Assembly (NCBI RefSeq): GCF_000284035.1
Contig: NC_016887.1
Span: forward strand, 496,001-560,000
DNA from: Nocardia cyriacigeorgica GUH-2
Lineage (GTDB): Bacteria; Actinomycetota; Actinomycetes; Mycobacteriales; Mycobacteriaceae
Reading direction: 5' to 3'
Length of the DNA: 64,000 nt
Positions 26,961 through 35,049 of the stretch are shown here, piece by piece. The position numbers were made by a program, and so were the translations under genes. Under the pieces are notes generated by a model. The model did no database searches. It saw nothing but the letters and a program-made list of their open reading frames with translations, and was not told the DNA's origin. How positions within the stretch are numbered: position 1 is the stretch's first letter; every line of letters begins with the position of its first letter.

Positions 26961-27649
26961 AGTTCCCGGCCCCGTACCCACGGCCAGGTCATCAACGCCC
27001 ACACCGCCAGCAGGATCACCGCCACCGTGCCCAGATACCACGGCCACGGCCCCAGCACATCCAGCAGCGACGGCGTCGACGGCTTCCGATTCACGAACCC
27101 GTAATTGGTGTCGGCCAGCGTATTGAACACAAACGTCACCGCCACCCACACCACCGTCGCCCCCACCGCAATCCGATAACTACCCCAATCCGGCCGCATC
27201 CCCACACCCCACGTCAGGTAGATCGCCGCCCACACCACCAGCAGGTGAATAGCCCAGAACCCCAAGAACTCATAATGCGGAAAGTCCTGACTCTCCAACG
27301 CCGGCGACACCAACGCCTGCGTACTCAACGTCAGACACCAGTAATAAGTCAACGCATAAGCCCACCCCCACTGCGTCACCAACGCCACCCCCGCCACAAC
27401 CGTCGCCAAATCCGTCAACCGCAACGGCACCGACTGCCCCACCGTCGGCGGAAACATAGTCGCCCCCAGGACCACCGAGTAAATCCCGAGCGTCACCACC
27501 CCGAACGCCCGACTGAACCCGCCCGGAGCATCTCCTCCGCGACCCCGCCGCCCAATCACCACCACCACGACCGCCCCCACCAAGAACACCGCGAGCACGA
27601 CCAAGTGCGACAGACCGTACGCGGAAAACTCCCTGGCCATCGGGGTCAC
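26951..27649 (-). CDS. TMEM164/YwaF-type integral membrane protein
   Basis: 232 aa with about seven membrane helices. The order is the TIGR02206/TMEM164-type: FSAYGLSHLVVLAVFLVG, then LPLRL-like VPLRLTDLATVVAG, then YWCLTLSTQALVSPALE, then NRKPSTPSLLDVLGPWPWYLG. Some relatives have been linked to lipid acyl transfer, but bacterial roles are unknown. A second in-frame ATG lies at 27640. Confidence 0.8.
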   Translation of the reverse strand: MTPMAREFSAYGLSHLVVLAVFLVGAVVVVVIGRRGRGGDAPGGFSRAFGVVTLGIYSVVLGATMFPPTVGQSVPLRLTDLATVVAGVALVTQWGWAYALTYYWCLTLSTQALVSPALESQDFPHYEFLGFWAIHLLVVWAAIYLTWGVGMRPDWGSYRIAVGATVVWVAVTFVFNTLADTNYGFVNRKPSTPSLLDVLGPWPWYLGTVAVILLAVWALMTWPWVRGRELQK

Positions 27650-27984
27650 ATCGTTCAGGGTAGTTGTTACCGGCCCCCGAACCGGGCGATTACGCCGCCC
27701 TGGCTATGCCGCTCCCTCCGGCCGACCGATTCAAGTAGGAAGTTGATCAATTGAGCCCGACAGCCGGCCCCAACGCCCGCCTTGCGTACGCGATCCGGCC
27801 ATACTGACACCCCGGCGGTGCGACGGTGCAAGGCGTAGGCCCGCTCGGGAGCAGCGACACTGGGTAAGGGGAGGAGTAGCAGTGCCAGCCGTATCAGGAT
27901 GTGCACGACGAGTCCGGCGACGTTCGACGACGAAAACCATCACCATTCATAATGTCCCGTTGGTTCGGATACATGCCGCTTCGA
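27650..27984. other. 335-bp gap without a supported gene
   Basis: Short minus-strand open frames are present (one would start MHILIRLALLLLPLP at 27906), but no ribosome-binding site or recognisable family supports them. It may contain remnants of a deleted gene, as the adjacent region is decayed. Confidence 0.5.
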
Positions 27985-28890
27985 TCACGGGTTGTGTCGG
28001 TCCAGGGTTGAATCAGAGGCGCTGATCGCAAATGCGCCACCTCCGCGTCGCAGCAATCGGACCGACTTTGTCGACCGGTACAGCCGCACAGGAGGGTGCA
28101 CTGCCCGGAGGTCGAACAGATGGCAACTGTCATCTGGCAAATTGCCGATTTGGTCGAGCGTTGCGCGGTCGAACAGGTGGCGGGCCTGCTTACCTTCGAC
28201 GTATCCAATGACCGGGACGTTTCCGCTCCAAGGTGCATAGGAGTTCGAAAATGCTGGATTGTTGTCCAAAAAACTGCCCAGGTCCTCGAAATCGCATGAA
28301 CAGGGTGTGGAGCATCCACATTGCTCGTCATCGTCGATTTGGTAATCGTAACGATCTTGCAGAATTCGTCCGTTATTGATTTCAACGAGCAGGGACTTCG
28401 CGATCTCATTCCACCAATCGATAACCGATCGAGCCAGGAAGCTCATCTCGCAGGAGCCGCCGTAGTCGGGTGAGTCGCCGAACACCCCACCCCAACGCCC
28501 GGAACTCGCATCGACATCGACATAGAAGCGTTCGGCCGCATCGTTGGTATGGAGCAGGATCGCGAGGTCGCCAGGGACCGTATGCCAGATGTTGCTGAAC
28601 TGCCCAGAGAGCAACGGCGTATGCTCGGGTTCCTTCGGGCCCGGGTCACCTGGATCCACTGTTGAACCCGGGCCGAAGAACATTCGGTAGGAGCCGCCCG
28701 GATCGATCGTGAGCACGAACCCGCGGAACCGCTGCAGAAGATCCCGTTCGGGTTCCGGGACCGGCAGTGGGAATGTGTTGAGTTCGGCGTCGGTGAGACC
28801 GGGCAGGAGTTCGAGGACCCATGGTGCTCGTTCGGTGATCTCCCGGAACCGGGCAACGAGGGTGTTCAAATCGTTCTCGGGGTGGAGCAA
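27985..28890 (-). CDS. SUKH (SMI1/KNR4)-like protein, possible immunity protein
   Basis: 301 aa. The N-terminal two thirds follow the SUKH order: LTDAELNTFPLPVPEPERDLLQRFRGFVLTI near the start, then PGDLAILLHTNDAAERFYVDVDASSGRWGGVFG, then SFLARSVIDWWNEI. A Cys-rich insert (CGCSTPCSCDF) and a unique C-terminal ~90 residues follow. SUKH proteins are the commonest immunity proteins of contact-dependent or secreted polymorphic toxins; here the gene lies just downstream of a truncated toxin-like gene. Visible G+C is lower than in the catabolic genes, suggesting transfer. Confidence 0.65.
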   Translation of the reverse strand: MLHPENDLNTLVARFREITERAPWVLELLPGLTDAELNTFPLPVPEPERDLLQRFRGFVLTIDPGGSYRMFFGPGSTVDPGDPGPKEPEHTPLLSGQFSNIWHTVPGDLAILLHTNDAAERFYVDVDASSGRWGGVFGDSPDYGGSCEMSFLARSVIDWWNEIAKSLLVEINNGRILQDRYDYQIDDDEQCGCSTPCSCDFEDLGSFLDNNPAFSNSYAPWSGNVPVIGYVEGKQARHLFDRATLDQIGNLPDDSCHLFDLRAVHPPVRLYRSTKSVRLLRRGGGAFAISASDSTLDRHNP

Positions 28891-28915
28891 TTGGCGTAAT
28901 CCTGTCTAGACGCAG

Positions 28916-29086
28916 CTATTTCGGGCTGACTTGTTCGCGTGCGGCTTGCTGGACCTCGTTGGAGATCGGTGGAACAACATAATCGCTGGCCCGTATGTGA
29001 TTGAGAAGGTCCGGCTCAGGAGGCACGCCGTAGTGGCGGAGGTAGTACGGCACTGAACCCATCCAGACCCATGAGCCATCGGTTTG
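28916..29086 (-). pseudogene. Remnant of an immunity-like gene (C-terminal 56 codons)
   Basis: In the frame ending at TAG 28918-28916 the translation runs TDGSWVWMGSVPYYLRHYG, then VPPEPDLLNHIR and DYVVPPISNEV. This aligns with the C-terminal half of the protein at 26574 (DGTWIW..., YLGRY, IP, THVRELDY). No start codon or N-terminal half remains; a TGA lies immediately upstream in frame. The fragment overlaps, in another frame, the end of the truncated toxin-like gene. Confidence 0.65.
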
Positions 29087-29348
29087 TCAACGCCGACAAC
29101 GCCCCGTCATCGTTGCCGAGTTTCTTCCAGAACGCCTCGATCGCATCAGCGCTCTGCCCATCTAAAGCAGCCAGCAGCTGGTTGACCTGGCGTTGGGCAT
29201 CGTCGCCGAGGTCGTCGAGGGTGGTGGCGGCGGTGTTGTAGGCGTCGGCCATGCGCCGCATGGCGGTCTCATCGCCCTCGGGCCAGTCACCGGCCCCGAC
29301 GACGTACTTCGCGGCCCACTGCAACGCCTCGGGAATCTCGATACCCAC
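29016..29348 (-). CDS. Truncated CpnT-like toxin N-terminal domain
   Basis: 110 aa. VGIEIPEALQWAAKYVVGAGDWPEGDETAMRRMADAYNTAATTLDDLG is the helical ESX-targeting head seen in CpnT-like and other polymorphic toxins, which normally continue for hundreds of residues to a C-terminal nuclease or NADase domain. Here the head runs only to ...DDGALSALTNRW and then out of frame into the immunity-gene remnant, ending LRRAS. GTG at 29348 follows AAGGG. Probably a non-functional deletion product, or possibly expressed as a small WXG-like protein. Confidence 0.65.
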   Translation of the reverse strand: MGIEIPEALQWAAKYVVGAGDWPEGDETAMRRMADAYNTAATTLDDLGDDAQRQVNQLLAALDGQSADAIEAFWKKLGNDDGALSALTNRWLMGLDGFSAVLPPPLRRAS

Positions 29349-29578
29349 CCCAGAACCCTTCACTCCGCCCGGCCGGGCCAAAACATACCTACGCCCTCTT
29401 AGACGCAGCCAACCGGGCCGCGGTTCCACCGGATGCGGCCCGAATTCGGATGACGGAGGCACACTCTCGGCGCGTCGCCCCGGAATGTCGCGCCTATCTC
29501 CGGATAAGTCGCGCAACCCTGGCAACGGCATCGACCACTGGCTACGCTCGGTAGTGCCGACGGGGATGGGAGGAACCG

Positions 29579-30181
29579 GTGGCACACACAGGGGAAATGG
29601 CCCGGCGGGCACGGTCGATGGTGATCGCGGCGCTCGTCGGGATCGTCGCGACCGCATGCTTCTCCGCACCCGCGCCGTGCGCATGCCAACCGCCTGAACC
29701 GGACTGGGCTGCGTTGCCGCCGCCGCAACCCGAGCCACCGCTACCGGCAGGGCATTATCCGGTGGTGGTGCACGATTGCGCGTCAACAGTGTCGGAGGAG
29801 AAGACCTCACATTCGGACCGATTCGCCGACGTGCACGCGATCAGCATCAATCGAGCCGACGAATCCGCACCCAGCGCGGCTGACGTCTACCTGCACGCGA
29901 CCCAACGCCCCCTCGTCCTGGTGCTGACCGATCGCACATCCATGTCCTGGCGCCTGCATGCCGACCCGGGCGTGCGGATCGCGTTGGTCGTCATGTCCAC
30001 CGACATGTGGCACGAGCTCGACACCGATGGTCTCACCCAGGTCGACGAGCCGCGGATCACCGACCAGGATGACTGGCCCGAGTTGTCCGACCCGGCTCTG
30101 GCCGCCCTCGCCGGCACCCCGCCGAGCAGCCGAACCCACTGCGGCACCGCGAGCCTGTTCTCGATTCGCGCCGGACCCTAG
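29579..30181 (+). CDS. Secreted or lipoprotein of unknown function
   Basis: 200 aa. The N-terminus MAHTGEMARRARSMVIAALVGIVATACFSAPAPCAC is a signal sequence with a weak lipobox (ATAC); a Pro-rich segment follows, then a soluble domain (YPVVVHDCASTVSEEK, SWRLHADPGVRIALVVMSTDMWHELD). GTG start with GGGAGGA. Not assigned to a family. Convergent with chsH3, with a hairpin between. Confidence 0.65.
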   Translation: MAHTGEMARRARSMVIAALVGIVATACFSAPAPCACQPPEPDWAALPPPQPEPPLPAGHYPVVVHDCASTVSEEKTSHSDRFADVHAISINRADESAPSAADVYLHATQRPLVLVLTDRTSMSWRLHADPGVRIALVVMSTDMWHELDTDGLTQVDEPRITDQDDWPELSDPALAALAGTPPSSRTHCGTASLFSIRAGP

Positions 30182-30193
30182 CGCGAACGAGAA

Positions 30194-30228
30194 AGCCACC
30201 GGCGCCGCGCAATACGACACCGGTGGCT
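30194..30228. terminator. Hairpin between convergent lipoprotein gene and chsH3
   Basis: AGCCACCGG (30194-30202) and CCGGTGGCT (30220-30228) form a 9-bp stem with a 17-nt loop, lying between the two stop codons. Confidence 0.65.
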
Positions 30229-30242
30229 CGGAGGCGAAAAGA

Positions 30243-31106
30243 TCAGCCCTGGAACGTCAACCGCACATCGGCGAGCACCGGTGCGTTATCGCGCTCCACC
30301 ACGCTCGCGCCGATGATCAGCTCACCTTCACCGCGCCAGATTCGGGTGCGGATGGTTTCGCCGGGGTACAGCACGCCGGCGAAGCGGGCCCGGAATCCGG
30401 TGACGCGGGAGGCATCCGAATCGAGCACCGTGTCGGTCGCCGTCTTGCAGACGATGCCGTAGGTGCACAGGCCGTGCAGGATCGGGTTGGGGAAGCCTGC
30501 GGCGCGGGCGAATTCGGGGTCGGAGTGCAGCGGGTTGCGGTCGCCGAGCATCCGGTAGAGCAGGGCCTGCTGCGGCAGCGTCGGCGTGGTTACGTCGAAA
30601 TCCGGTGCACGATCCGGCAATTCGGACTTCGTGCTCGGGCCGCGTTCGCCGCCGAAACCGCCCTCGCCCTTGGCGAAGATGGAGGAGCGGGCCGTCCACA
30701 ACGGGGCGCCGTCGGAACCGGTGATGGTGTGTTCCTGCACCACGACCGCCGCCGAACCCTTGTCCCAGATCTCGCTGATCCGGCCGGTGCTGGTCGCCTT
30801 ACCCGCGGCGGGGATGGGGCGATGCACCTCGATCTCCTGGTGGCCGTGCACCACTTTCGCCAGATCGATGTCGATGCCGGGGAAGCTGACCTTCGGCGGC
30901 TCGGTCTCGTGCAGAGTCTGCGCGACGGTCGCGAACGTCGGCAGCACCTGCGGGGTGCGGTCGTCGAGGTAGCGCAGTTCGGCGGGATCGGTCCAGCGCG
31001 CGCCCGCGCCGAGGCCGAGCTGATACAGCTGGACGTCGGACGCGGTCCACGCGAACTCCCGGCTCGGCAGTTCGGCGCCGAGCGCGATCTTCGGATCGAT
31101 GGGCAT
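30243..31106 (-). CDS. chsH3: Enoyl-CoA hydratase ChsH3 (double hot-dog MaoC)
   Basis: 287 aa, like Rv3538 (also named hsd4B-type). The C-terminal hot-dog has the hydratase-2 motif YRMLGDRNPLHSDPEFARAAGFPNPILHGLCTYG with the catalytic Asp/His. It is expected to hydrate the C5 side-chain enoyl-CoA made by FadE34-type dehydrogenases during cholesterol side-chain beta-oxidation. It follows kstD on the same strand, as neighbours in M. tuberculosis, separated here by 207 bp without a supported gene. Confidence 0.92.
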   Translation of the reverse strand: MPIDPKIALGAELPSREFAWTASDVQLYQLGLGAGARWTDPAELRYLDDRTPQVLPTFATVAQTLHETEPPKVSFPGIDIDLAKVVHGHQEIEVHRPIPAAGKATSTGRISEIWDKGSAAVVVQEHTITGSDGAPLWTARSSIFAKGEGGFGGERGPSTKSELPDRAPDFDVTTPTLPQQALLYRMLGDRNPLHSDPEFARAAGFPNPILHGLCTYGIVCKTATDTVLDSDASRVTGFRARFAGVLYPGETIRTRIWRGEGELIIGASVVERDNAPVLADVRLTFQG

Positions 31107-31313
31107 CAGTTCTCCTTGTGCATGATTGTGGACGAATGGGTGCCGCCGTCTCCGTCATCGTGCCGAGCGGGAGCGCGCAACGGCACCGGATCGCCCGCTT
31201 CGTGGGACGCGCGCTTCGCCCGGAACTCGCGAGCCGGCCGAATACGGGCAGGGTTTCCGAGGGCGAGGGCCGAACGCCGTGCCCGCACCAGCCGAGACCC
31301 CACCCGCCCGTCA

Positions 31314-33014
31314 TTACGCCTCAGCCGACGCTTCCGCAGCCTCCGCCTTCTTCCGCTCGGCAATATCCAGCACCGCCAGGTACCCGAAGGTGATCGCGGG
31401 CCCGATGGTCGCGCCCGGCCCGGCATAGGTATGCCCCATCACCGGCGTCGAGCAGTTACCCGAGGCATACAACCCCTCGATCGGCGTGCCGTCCTCACGC
31501 AGCACCCGCCCGGCCGTATCCGCCACCAGACCACCCTTGGTCCCCAGATCACCCGGCACGATCTTGGCCGCGTAGAACGGCCCCTGGACCAGCGCCGCAA
31601 GGCACGGGTTGGGCTTGACCGTCGGGTCGCCGTAGTAGCGGTCGTAGTGGCTGTCGCCGCGGCCGAAGTCCTCGTCCTTGCCGGATTCGGCGAAGGTGTT
31701 GAACCGCGCGACGGTGGCGGTCAGGTTGTCGACGGGCACGCCCAGCTTCTCGGCCAGCTCCTCGATGGTGTCGGCCTTGACGATGAAATCGTTTTCCATC
31801 CAGCGGGACGGGAACCGCTGGCCGGGCTGCAGCCCGGCGAAGATGTAGCGGTTCCGATAGCGCTGGTCGAACACCAGCCAGGCGGGGATGTTCTCGCCCG
31901 GACCCTCACCCTGACCGTATTCGCCGCCGTACATGGTGTGCACAGCCTCGACGTAAGGAGCGGACTCATTACCGAAACGCTTACCGTCGGCGTTCACCAT
32001 GATGGCGCCGGGCAGATTCCGTTCGGCCAGCGCGAACCACGGCTTGCCGCCCTTGAAGACCGTCGGACCCCACCAGGCATCCTCCATGAAGCCGATCGCC
32101 GCGCCCGCGTCCATACCGGCGACGATGCCGTCACCGGTGTTGGCCGCCGCGCCCGTGGTCCACTCGGTGGTGATGGGCTGGCGCTGGTACTTCGTGCGCA
32201 TCTCGGCGTTGTGCTCGAAACCGCCACTGCCGAGGACGACGCCGTGGCGCGCAGTGAAGGTGACGGTCTTGCCCTCGTGCAGCGCCTCGACGCCGGTGAC
32301 GACGCCGTCGGTCACCACGAGCTTGGTCATCGGGGTGTTCAGCAGCAGCGGGACGTTCGCGTCCATGAGCCCCTTGCGCATCGCGGCCATGATCGCCTGG
32401 CCCATGACCAGCAGATGCTTGCGGGTGAACTTGGCCCAGTAGGTGCGCGCGCCCACGCGCATCGCGCGCATCATGCCCTTGGGGTGGCGCTTGATCAGGT
32501 TCAGCCGCACGAAGTCTTCCTGCATGACGGCGACGTTCAGCGGTGCCTTGGCGTACGGCGGTTCCAGGTTGAACCGCTCCTCGCCGAGCACCATTGCGTT
32601 GAACGGGCGGGGTTCGCACGAGCGGCCCTCACCCTTACCGCCCGGCGCCTCGGGGTAGTAGTCGGAGTAGCCCGGAACCCACTTCAGCTTCAGCGGGGTG
32701 TGATCGAGCACGAAGTCCAGCGCTTCCGGCCCGCGATCGATGTAGGTGTCGATCCGCTCCTTCGGCACCACGTCGCCGATGATGCTGTGCAGGTACTTGC
32801 GCGCCTGCTCGCGGTCGTCCGGCCGGCCCGAGGCCAGCAGTGCCTTGTTCCCGGGAACCCACACTCCACCACCGGAGCGAGCGGTGGATCCACCGTAGTG
32901 TGCGGCCTTTTCCAGGACCACCACGCTGAGCCCGTGATGGGCGGCCGTCAGGGCGGCGGTCATTCCGGCGGCGCCACTACCGACCACCACCACATCGTAT
33001 TCCCGATCAGTCAT
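31314..33014 (-). CDS. kstD: 3-Ketosteroid delta-1-dehydrogenase KstD
   Basis: 566 aa FAD enzyme. The N-terminus YDVVVVGSGAAGMTAALTAAHHGLSVVVLEK is the dinucleotide fold; GGSTARSGGGVWVPGNKALL, VPGYSDYYPEAPGG, QPITTEWTTGAAANTGDG and GHTYAGPGATIGPAITFGYLA are KstD signatures. It introduces the C1-C2 double bond, which together with KshA breaks ring B. The ATG at 33014 fits the family; a GTG at 33023 in frame is inside the KstR box, which directly abuts the start, so the transcript may have almost no leader. Confidence 0.95.
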   Translation of the reverse strand: MTDREYDVVVVGSGAAGMTAALTAAHHGLSVVVLEKAAHYGGSTARSGGGVWVPGNKALLASGRPDDREQARKYLHSIIGDVVPKERIDTYIDRGPEALDFVLDHTPLKLKWVPGYSDYYPEAPGGKGEGRSCEPRPFNAMVLGEERFNLEPPYAKAPLNVAVMQEDFVRLNLIKRHPKGMMRAMRVGARTYWAKFTRKHLLVMGQAIMAAMRKGLMDANVPLLLNTPMTKLVVTDGVVTGVEALHEGKTVTFTARHGVVLGSGGFEHNAEMRTKYQRQPITTEWTTGAAANTGDGIVAGMDAGAAIGFMEDAWWGPTVFKGGKPWFALAERNLPGAIMVNADGKRFGNESAPYVEAVHTMYGGEYGQGEGPGENIPAWLVFDQRYRNRYIFAGLQPGQRFPSRWMENDFIVKADTIEELAEKLGVPVDNLTATVARFNTFAESGKDEDFGRGDSHYDRYYGDPTVKPNPCLAALVQGPFYAAKIVPGDLGTKGGLVADTAGRVLREDGTPIEGLYASGNCSTPVMGHTYAGPGATIGPAITFGYLAVLDIAERKKAEAAEASAEA

Positions 33015-33015
33015 G

Positions 33016-33029
33016 TAGAACACGTTATA
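33016..33029. promoter_or_regulatory. KstR operator in front of kstD
   Basis: TAGAACACGTTATA fits TnnAACnnGTTnnA at every defined position and directly adjoins the kstD start codon at 33014. Confidence 0.8.
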
Positions 33030-33106
33030 GAATGTTCGGTTGTTAATCCATTGCTTGGTGCGTATACCTTGCTAATCAGGGGTAAACGCAGCAGTCTTGT
33101 CGTCAA

Positions 33107-33120
33107 GGAAACTCGTTCCA
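33107..33120. promoter_or_regulatory. Candidate KstR operator for the flavoprotein-hsaEGF operon
   Basis: GGAAACTCGTTCCA matches the KstR consensus except for the first T. It lies 46 bp before the flavoprotein start, on the opposite side of the divergent promoter from the kstD box. Confidence 0.6.
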
Positions 33121-33165
33121 GTTTAGTGGCGAGTTCCGAAGTGGAGCGGAACCGGAGTGGAGTAC

Positions 33166-34797
33166 ATGAGCCTCGATTGGGACCTGACCGCCGACGTGGT
33201 CGTCGTCGGTTTCGGGGCGGCCGGTGCATGTGCGGCGCTGGAAGCGGCGGCCGACGGGGCGCAGGTGCTGGTGCTGGAACGGTTCACCGGCGGCGGCGCG
33301 ACGGCGTTGTCGGGCGGGATCATCTACGCCGGAGGCGGTACCTCCGTGCAGCGTGAAGCCGGTGTGCACGACACTCCCGAGGCGATGCTGGCCTACCTCG
33401 AACGCGAGGTGGGCGATGCGGTGCGCCCGGAGACGCTGCGGCGATTCGTGGACGAGAGCCCCGCGATGATCGATTGGCTGAAGGGCCACGGCGTCCCGTT
33501 CGAGGCCTCGCTGTGCCCGTACAAGACCTCCTACCCCAACGACGACTACTACCTCTACTACTCCGGCAGCGAGATCTCCGGCGCGTTCTCCGACATCCCC
33601 GCAGCTCAGCGCGGCCATCGAGTGCACGGGCGCGGTGTGTCCGGCAAGCAGCTGTCCGGCCCGCTGACGGCCGCCGCCTCGCGCGCCGGGGTCCGGGTCG
33701 AGACGCTCACCCAGGTCACCGACCTCATCACCGATGCCACCGGTGCCGTCATCGGCGTCGAATGCCGCACCCTGCGCGAGGCGCCCGGCCGCATCCGCGA
33801 CCGCTACACCCGCATGGCCAAGCTCGCCGCCAAGCCCGGCATCTACTACCCGCCGCTGCGCAAGGCGCTGGAGAAGCAGCTGGCCAAGATGGACGAGCGT
33901 TACCGCACCACCATCCGGGTGCTGGCCCGGCGCGGCGTGATCGTCAGCGCGGGCGGTTTCATCGCCAACCGCGCGATGGTCGCCGAGCACGCCCCCGCCT
34001 ACAAGGGCGGCATGGCGCTGGGCACCACCGGCGACGACGGCAGCGGCATCACGCTCGCGCAGCGCGTCGGCGCGGCCACCGACCGGATGGGCAATGTCTC
34101 GGCCTGGCGATTCCTGCTGCCGCCGAGCGTGTTCACCGGCGCCATCCTGGTCGACGGACAGGGCCGCCGCGTCATCGACGAAACCCGCTACGGCGCCGCC
34201 GTCGGCAACAAGCTGGTCAACGAGCACGGCGGCATCGGCTGGCTGCTCGCCGACGAACCGATGATGCGCACCGCCATCGGCCAGATCGGCGCCCAGGGCA
34301 CCTGGTTCCAGCGCGCTCAGTTCGAACCGTTGCGGCGCAGCGCCAAACGCGGCGCCACCATCGAACAGGTCGCGGCCAAGGCCGGCATCGATCCCGCCGG
34401 ACTGCGCGCCACCGTCGACGCCTACAACCATGCGATCGACACCGGCGCACCCGACCCGGTCGGCAAACCGGCCGAGTACACCACCCCACTGCGCACCGGC
34501 CCGTTCTGGCTGCTCAACGTCTCGATCCGGCCGAGCGTGATCAATCCCTGCCCGATGCTCACCCTCGGCGGCGTGGTCGTCGACGAGGAGACCGGCGCTG
34601 TGCGGTCCACCGACGGGACCGATATCCCGGGCCTGTACGCGGCCGGCCGCACCGCCGTCGGGATCTGCTCGGACTCCTACGTCAGCGGGCTGTCGCTGGC
34701 CGACTGCGTGTTCTCCGGACGTCGCGCGGGCCGGTCGGCGGCCGGTGTGCGCACCGCGCAGCGCGATCCGGCGACGGCGGAAAGGAGCCCCTCATGA
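33166..34797 (+). CDS. KstD-family FAD-binding oxidoreductase, steroid substrate likely
   Basis: 543 aa. FAD fold at the N-terminus (ADVVVVGFGAAGACAALEAAADGAQVLVLERF), GGGATALSGGIIYAGGGT, and the C-terminal flavin site IPGLYAAGRTAVGICSDSYVSGLSLADCVFSGRRAG. It belongs to the fumarate reductase/KstD superfamily but is clearly not a second KstD copy (sequence differs through the substrate domain). It heads the operon with hsaE-hsaG-hsaF and has its own KstR-like box, so a steroid dehydrogenase, e.g. a delta-4(5-alpha) type, is a reasonable but unproven role. ATG 33166 was preferred to GTG 33157 because GTGGAG lies 3 bases upstream region-wise. Confidence 0.8.
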   Translation: MSLDWDLTADVVVVGFGAAGACAALEAAADGAQVLVLERFTGGGATALSGGIIYAGGGTSVQREAGVHDTPEAMLAYLEREVGDAVRPETLRRFVDESPAMIDWLKGHGVPFEASLCPYKTSYPNDDYYLYYSGSEISGAFSDIPAAQRGHRVHGRGVSGKQLSGPLTAAASRAGVRVETLTQVTDLITDATGAVIGVECRTLREAPGRIRDRYTRMAKLAAKPGIYYPPLRKALEKQLAKMDERYRTTIRVLARRGVIVSAGGFIANRAMVAEHAPAYKGGMALGTTGDDGSGITLAQRVGAATDRMGNVSAWRFLLPPSVFTGAILVDGQGRRVIDETRYGAAVGNKLVNEHGGIGWLLADEPMMRTAIGQIGAQGTWFQRAQFEPLRRSAKRGATIEQVAAKAGIDPAGLRATVDAYNHAIDTGAPDPVGKPAEYTTPLRTGPFWLLNVSIRPSVINPCPMLTLGGVVVDEETGAVRSTDGTDIPGLYAAGRTAVGICSDSYVSGLSLADCVFSGRRAGRSAAGVRTAQRDPATAERSPS

Positions 34798-35048
34798 GCG
34801 GGCGAGCTTTGGTGACAAGCGAGCGTGGTCCCGAGGTCGATCGCCGGCGACGGCAGCGGAGCAGCGCTCTGCCGTGCCGGCCGCGGAGGTGCCGGCCGGC
34901 CGCAACCGCCGCGGCTCCGAGATGGCAGCCGGCAACCGCCAAGTGGCAGCGGCGATCGGCCCCGAGCCGGCAGCCGAGGGCAACCGCGACGTGGCAGCGG
35001 CGAAACGTAACCGCGGAGGAATCCGCTCATCAGAGAAAGGAACACTGA
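34794..35048 (+). CDS. Small Arg/Trp-rich ORF between flavoprotein gene and hsaE
   Basis: 84 aa. The ATG overlaps the flavoprotein stop (ATGA), is preceded by GGAAAGGAG, and the stop lies 1 bp before the hsaE GTG. The protein would be very basic, with a repeated WQ unit (PRWQPATAKWQRR, PRATATWQRR); the DNA repeats GTGGCAGCGGCGA twice. No family known. It may be a real small protein, or a region conserved only for spacing and coupling; amino acid content is unusual. Confidence 0.4.
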   Translation: MSGRALVTSERGPEVDRRRRQRSSALPCRPRRCRPAATAAAPRWQPATAKWQRRSAPSRQPRATATWQRRNVTAEESAHQRKEH

Positions 35049-35049
35049 C

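Noticed and set aside
27667..27906. Minus-strand ORF starting MHILIRLALLLL
   Set aside because: Short hydrophobic start suggests a leader, but the rest has no recognisable fold and no Shine-Dalgarno; recorded only as part of the gap.
30799..31314. Minus-strand ORF whose ATG overlaps the kstD stop (TAATG)
   Set aside because: Apparent coupling, but most of it overlaps chsH3 out of frame and no ribosome-binding site or family supports it.
29958..33356. 1132-codon plus-strand ORF
   Set aside because: Runs antisense through chsH3 and kstD, both strongly supported on the minus strand.
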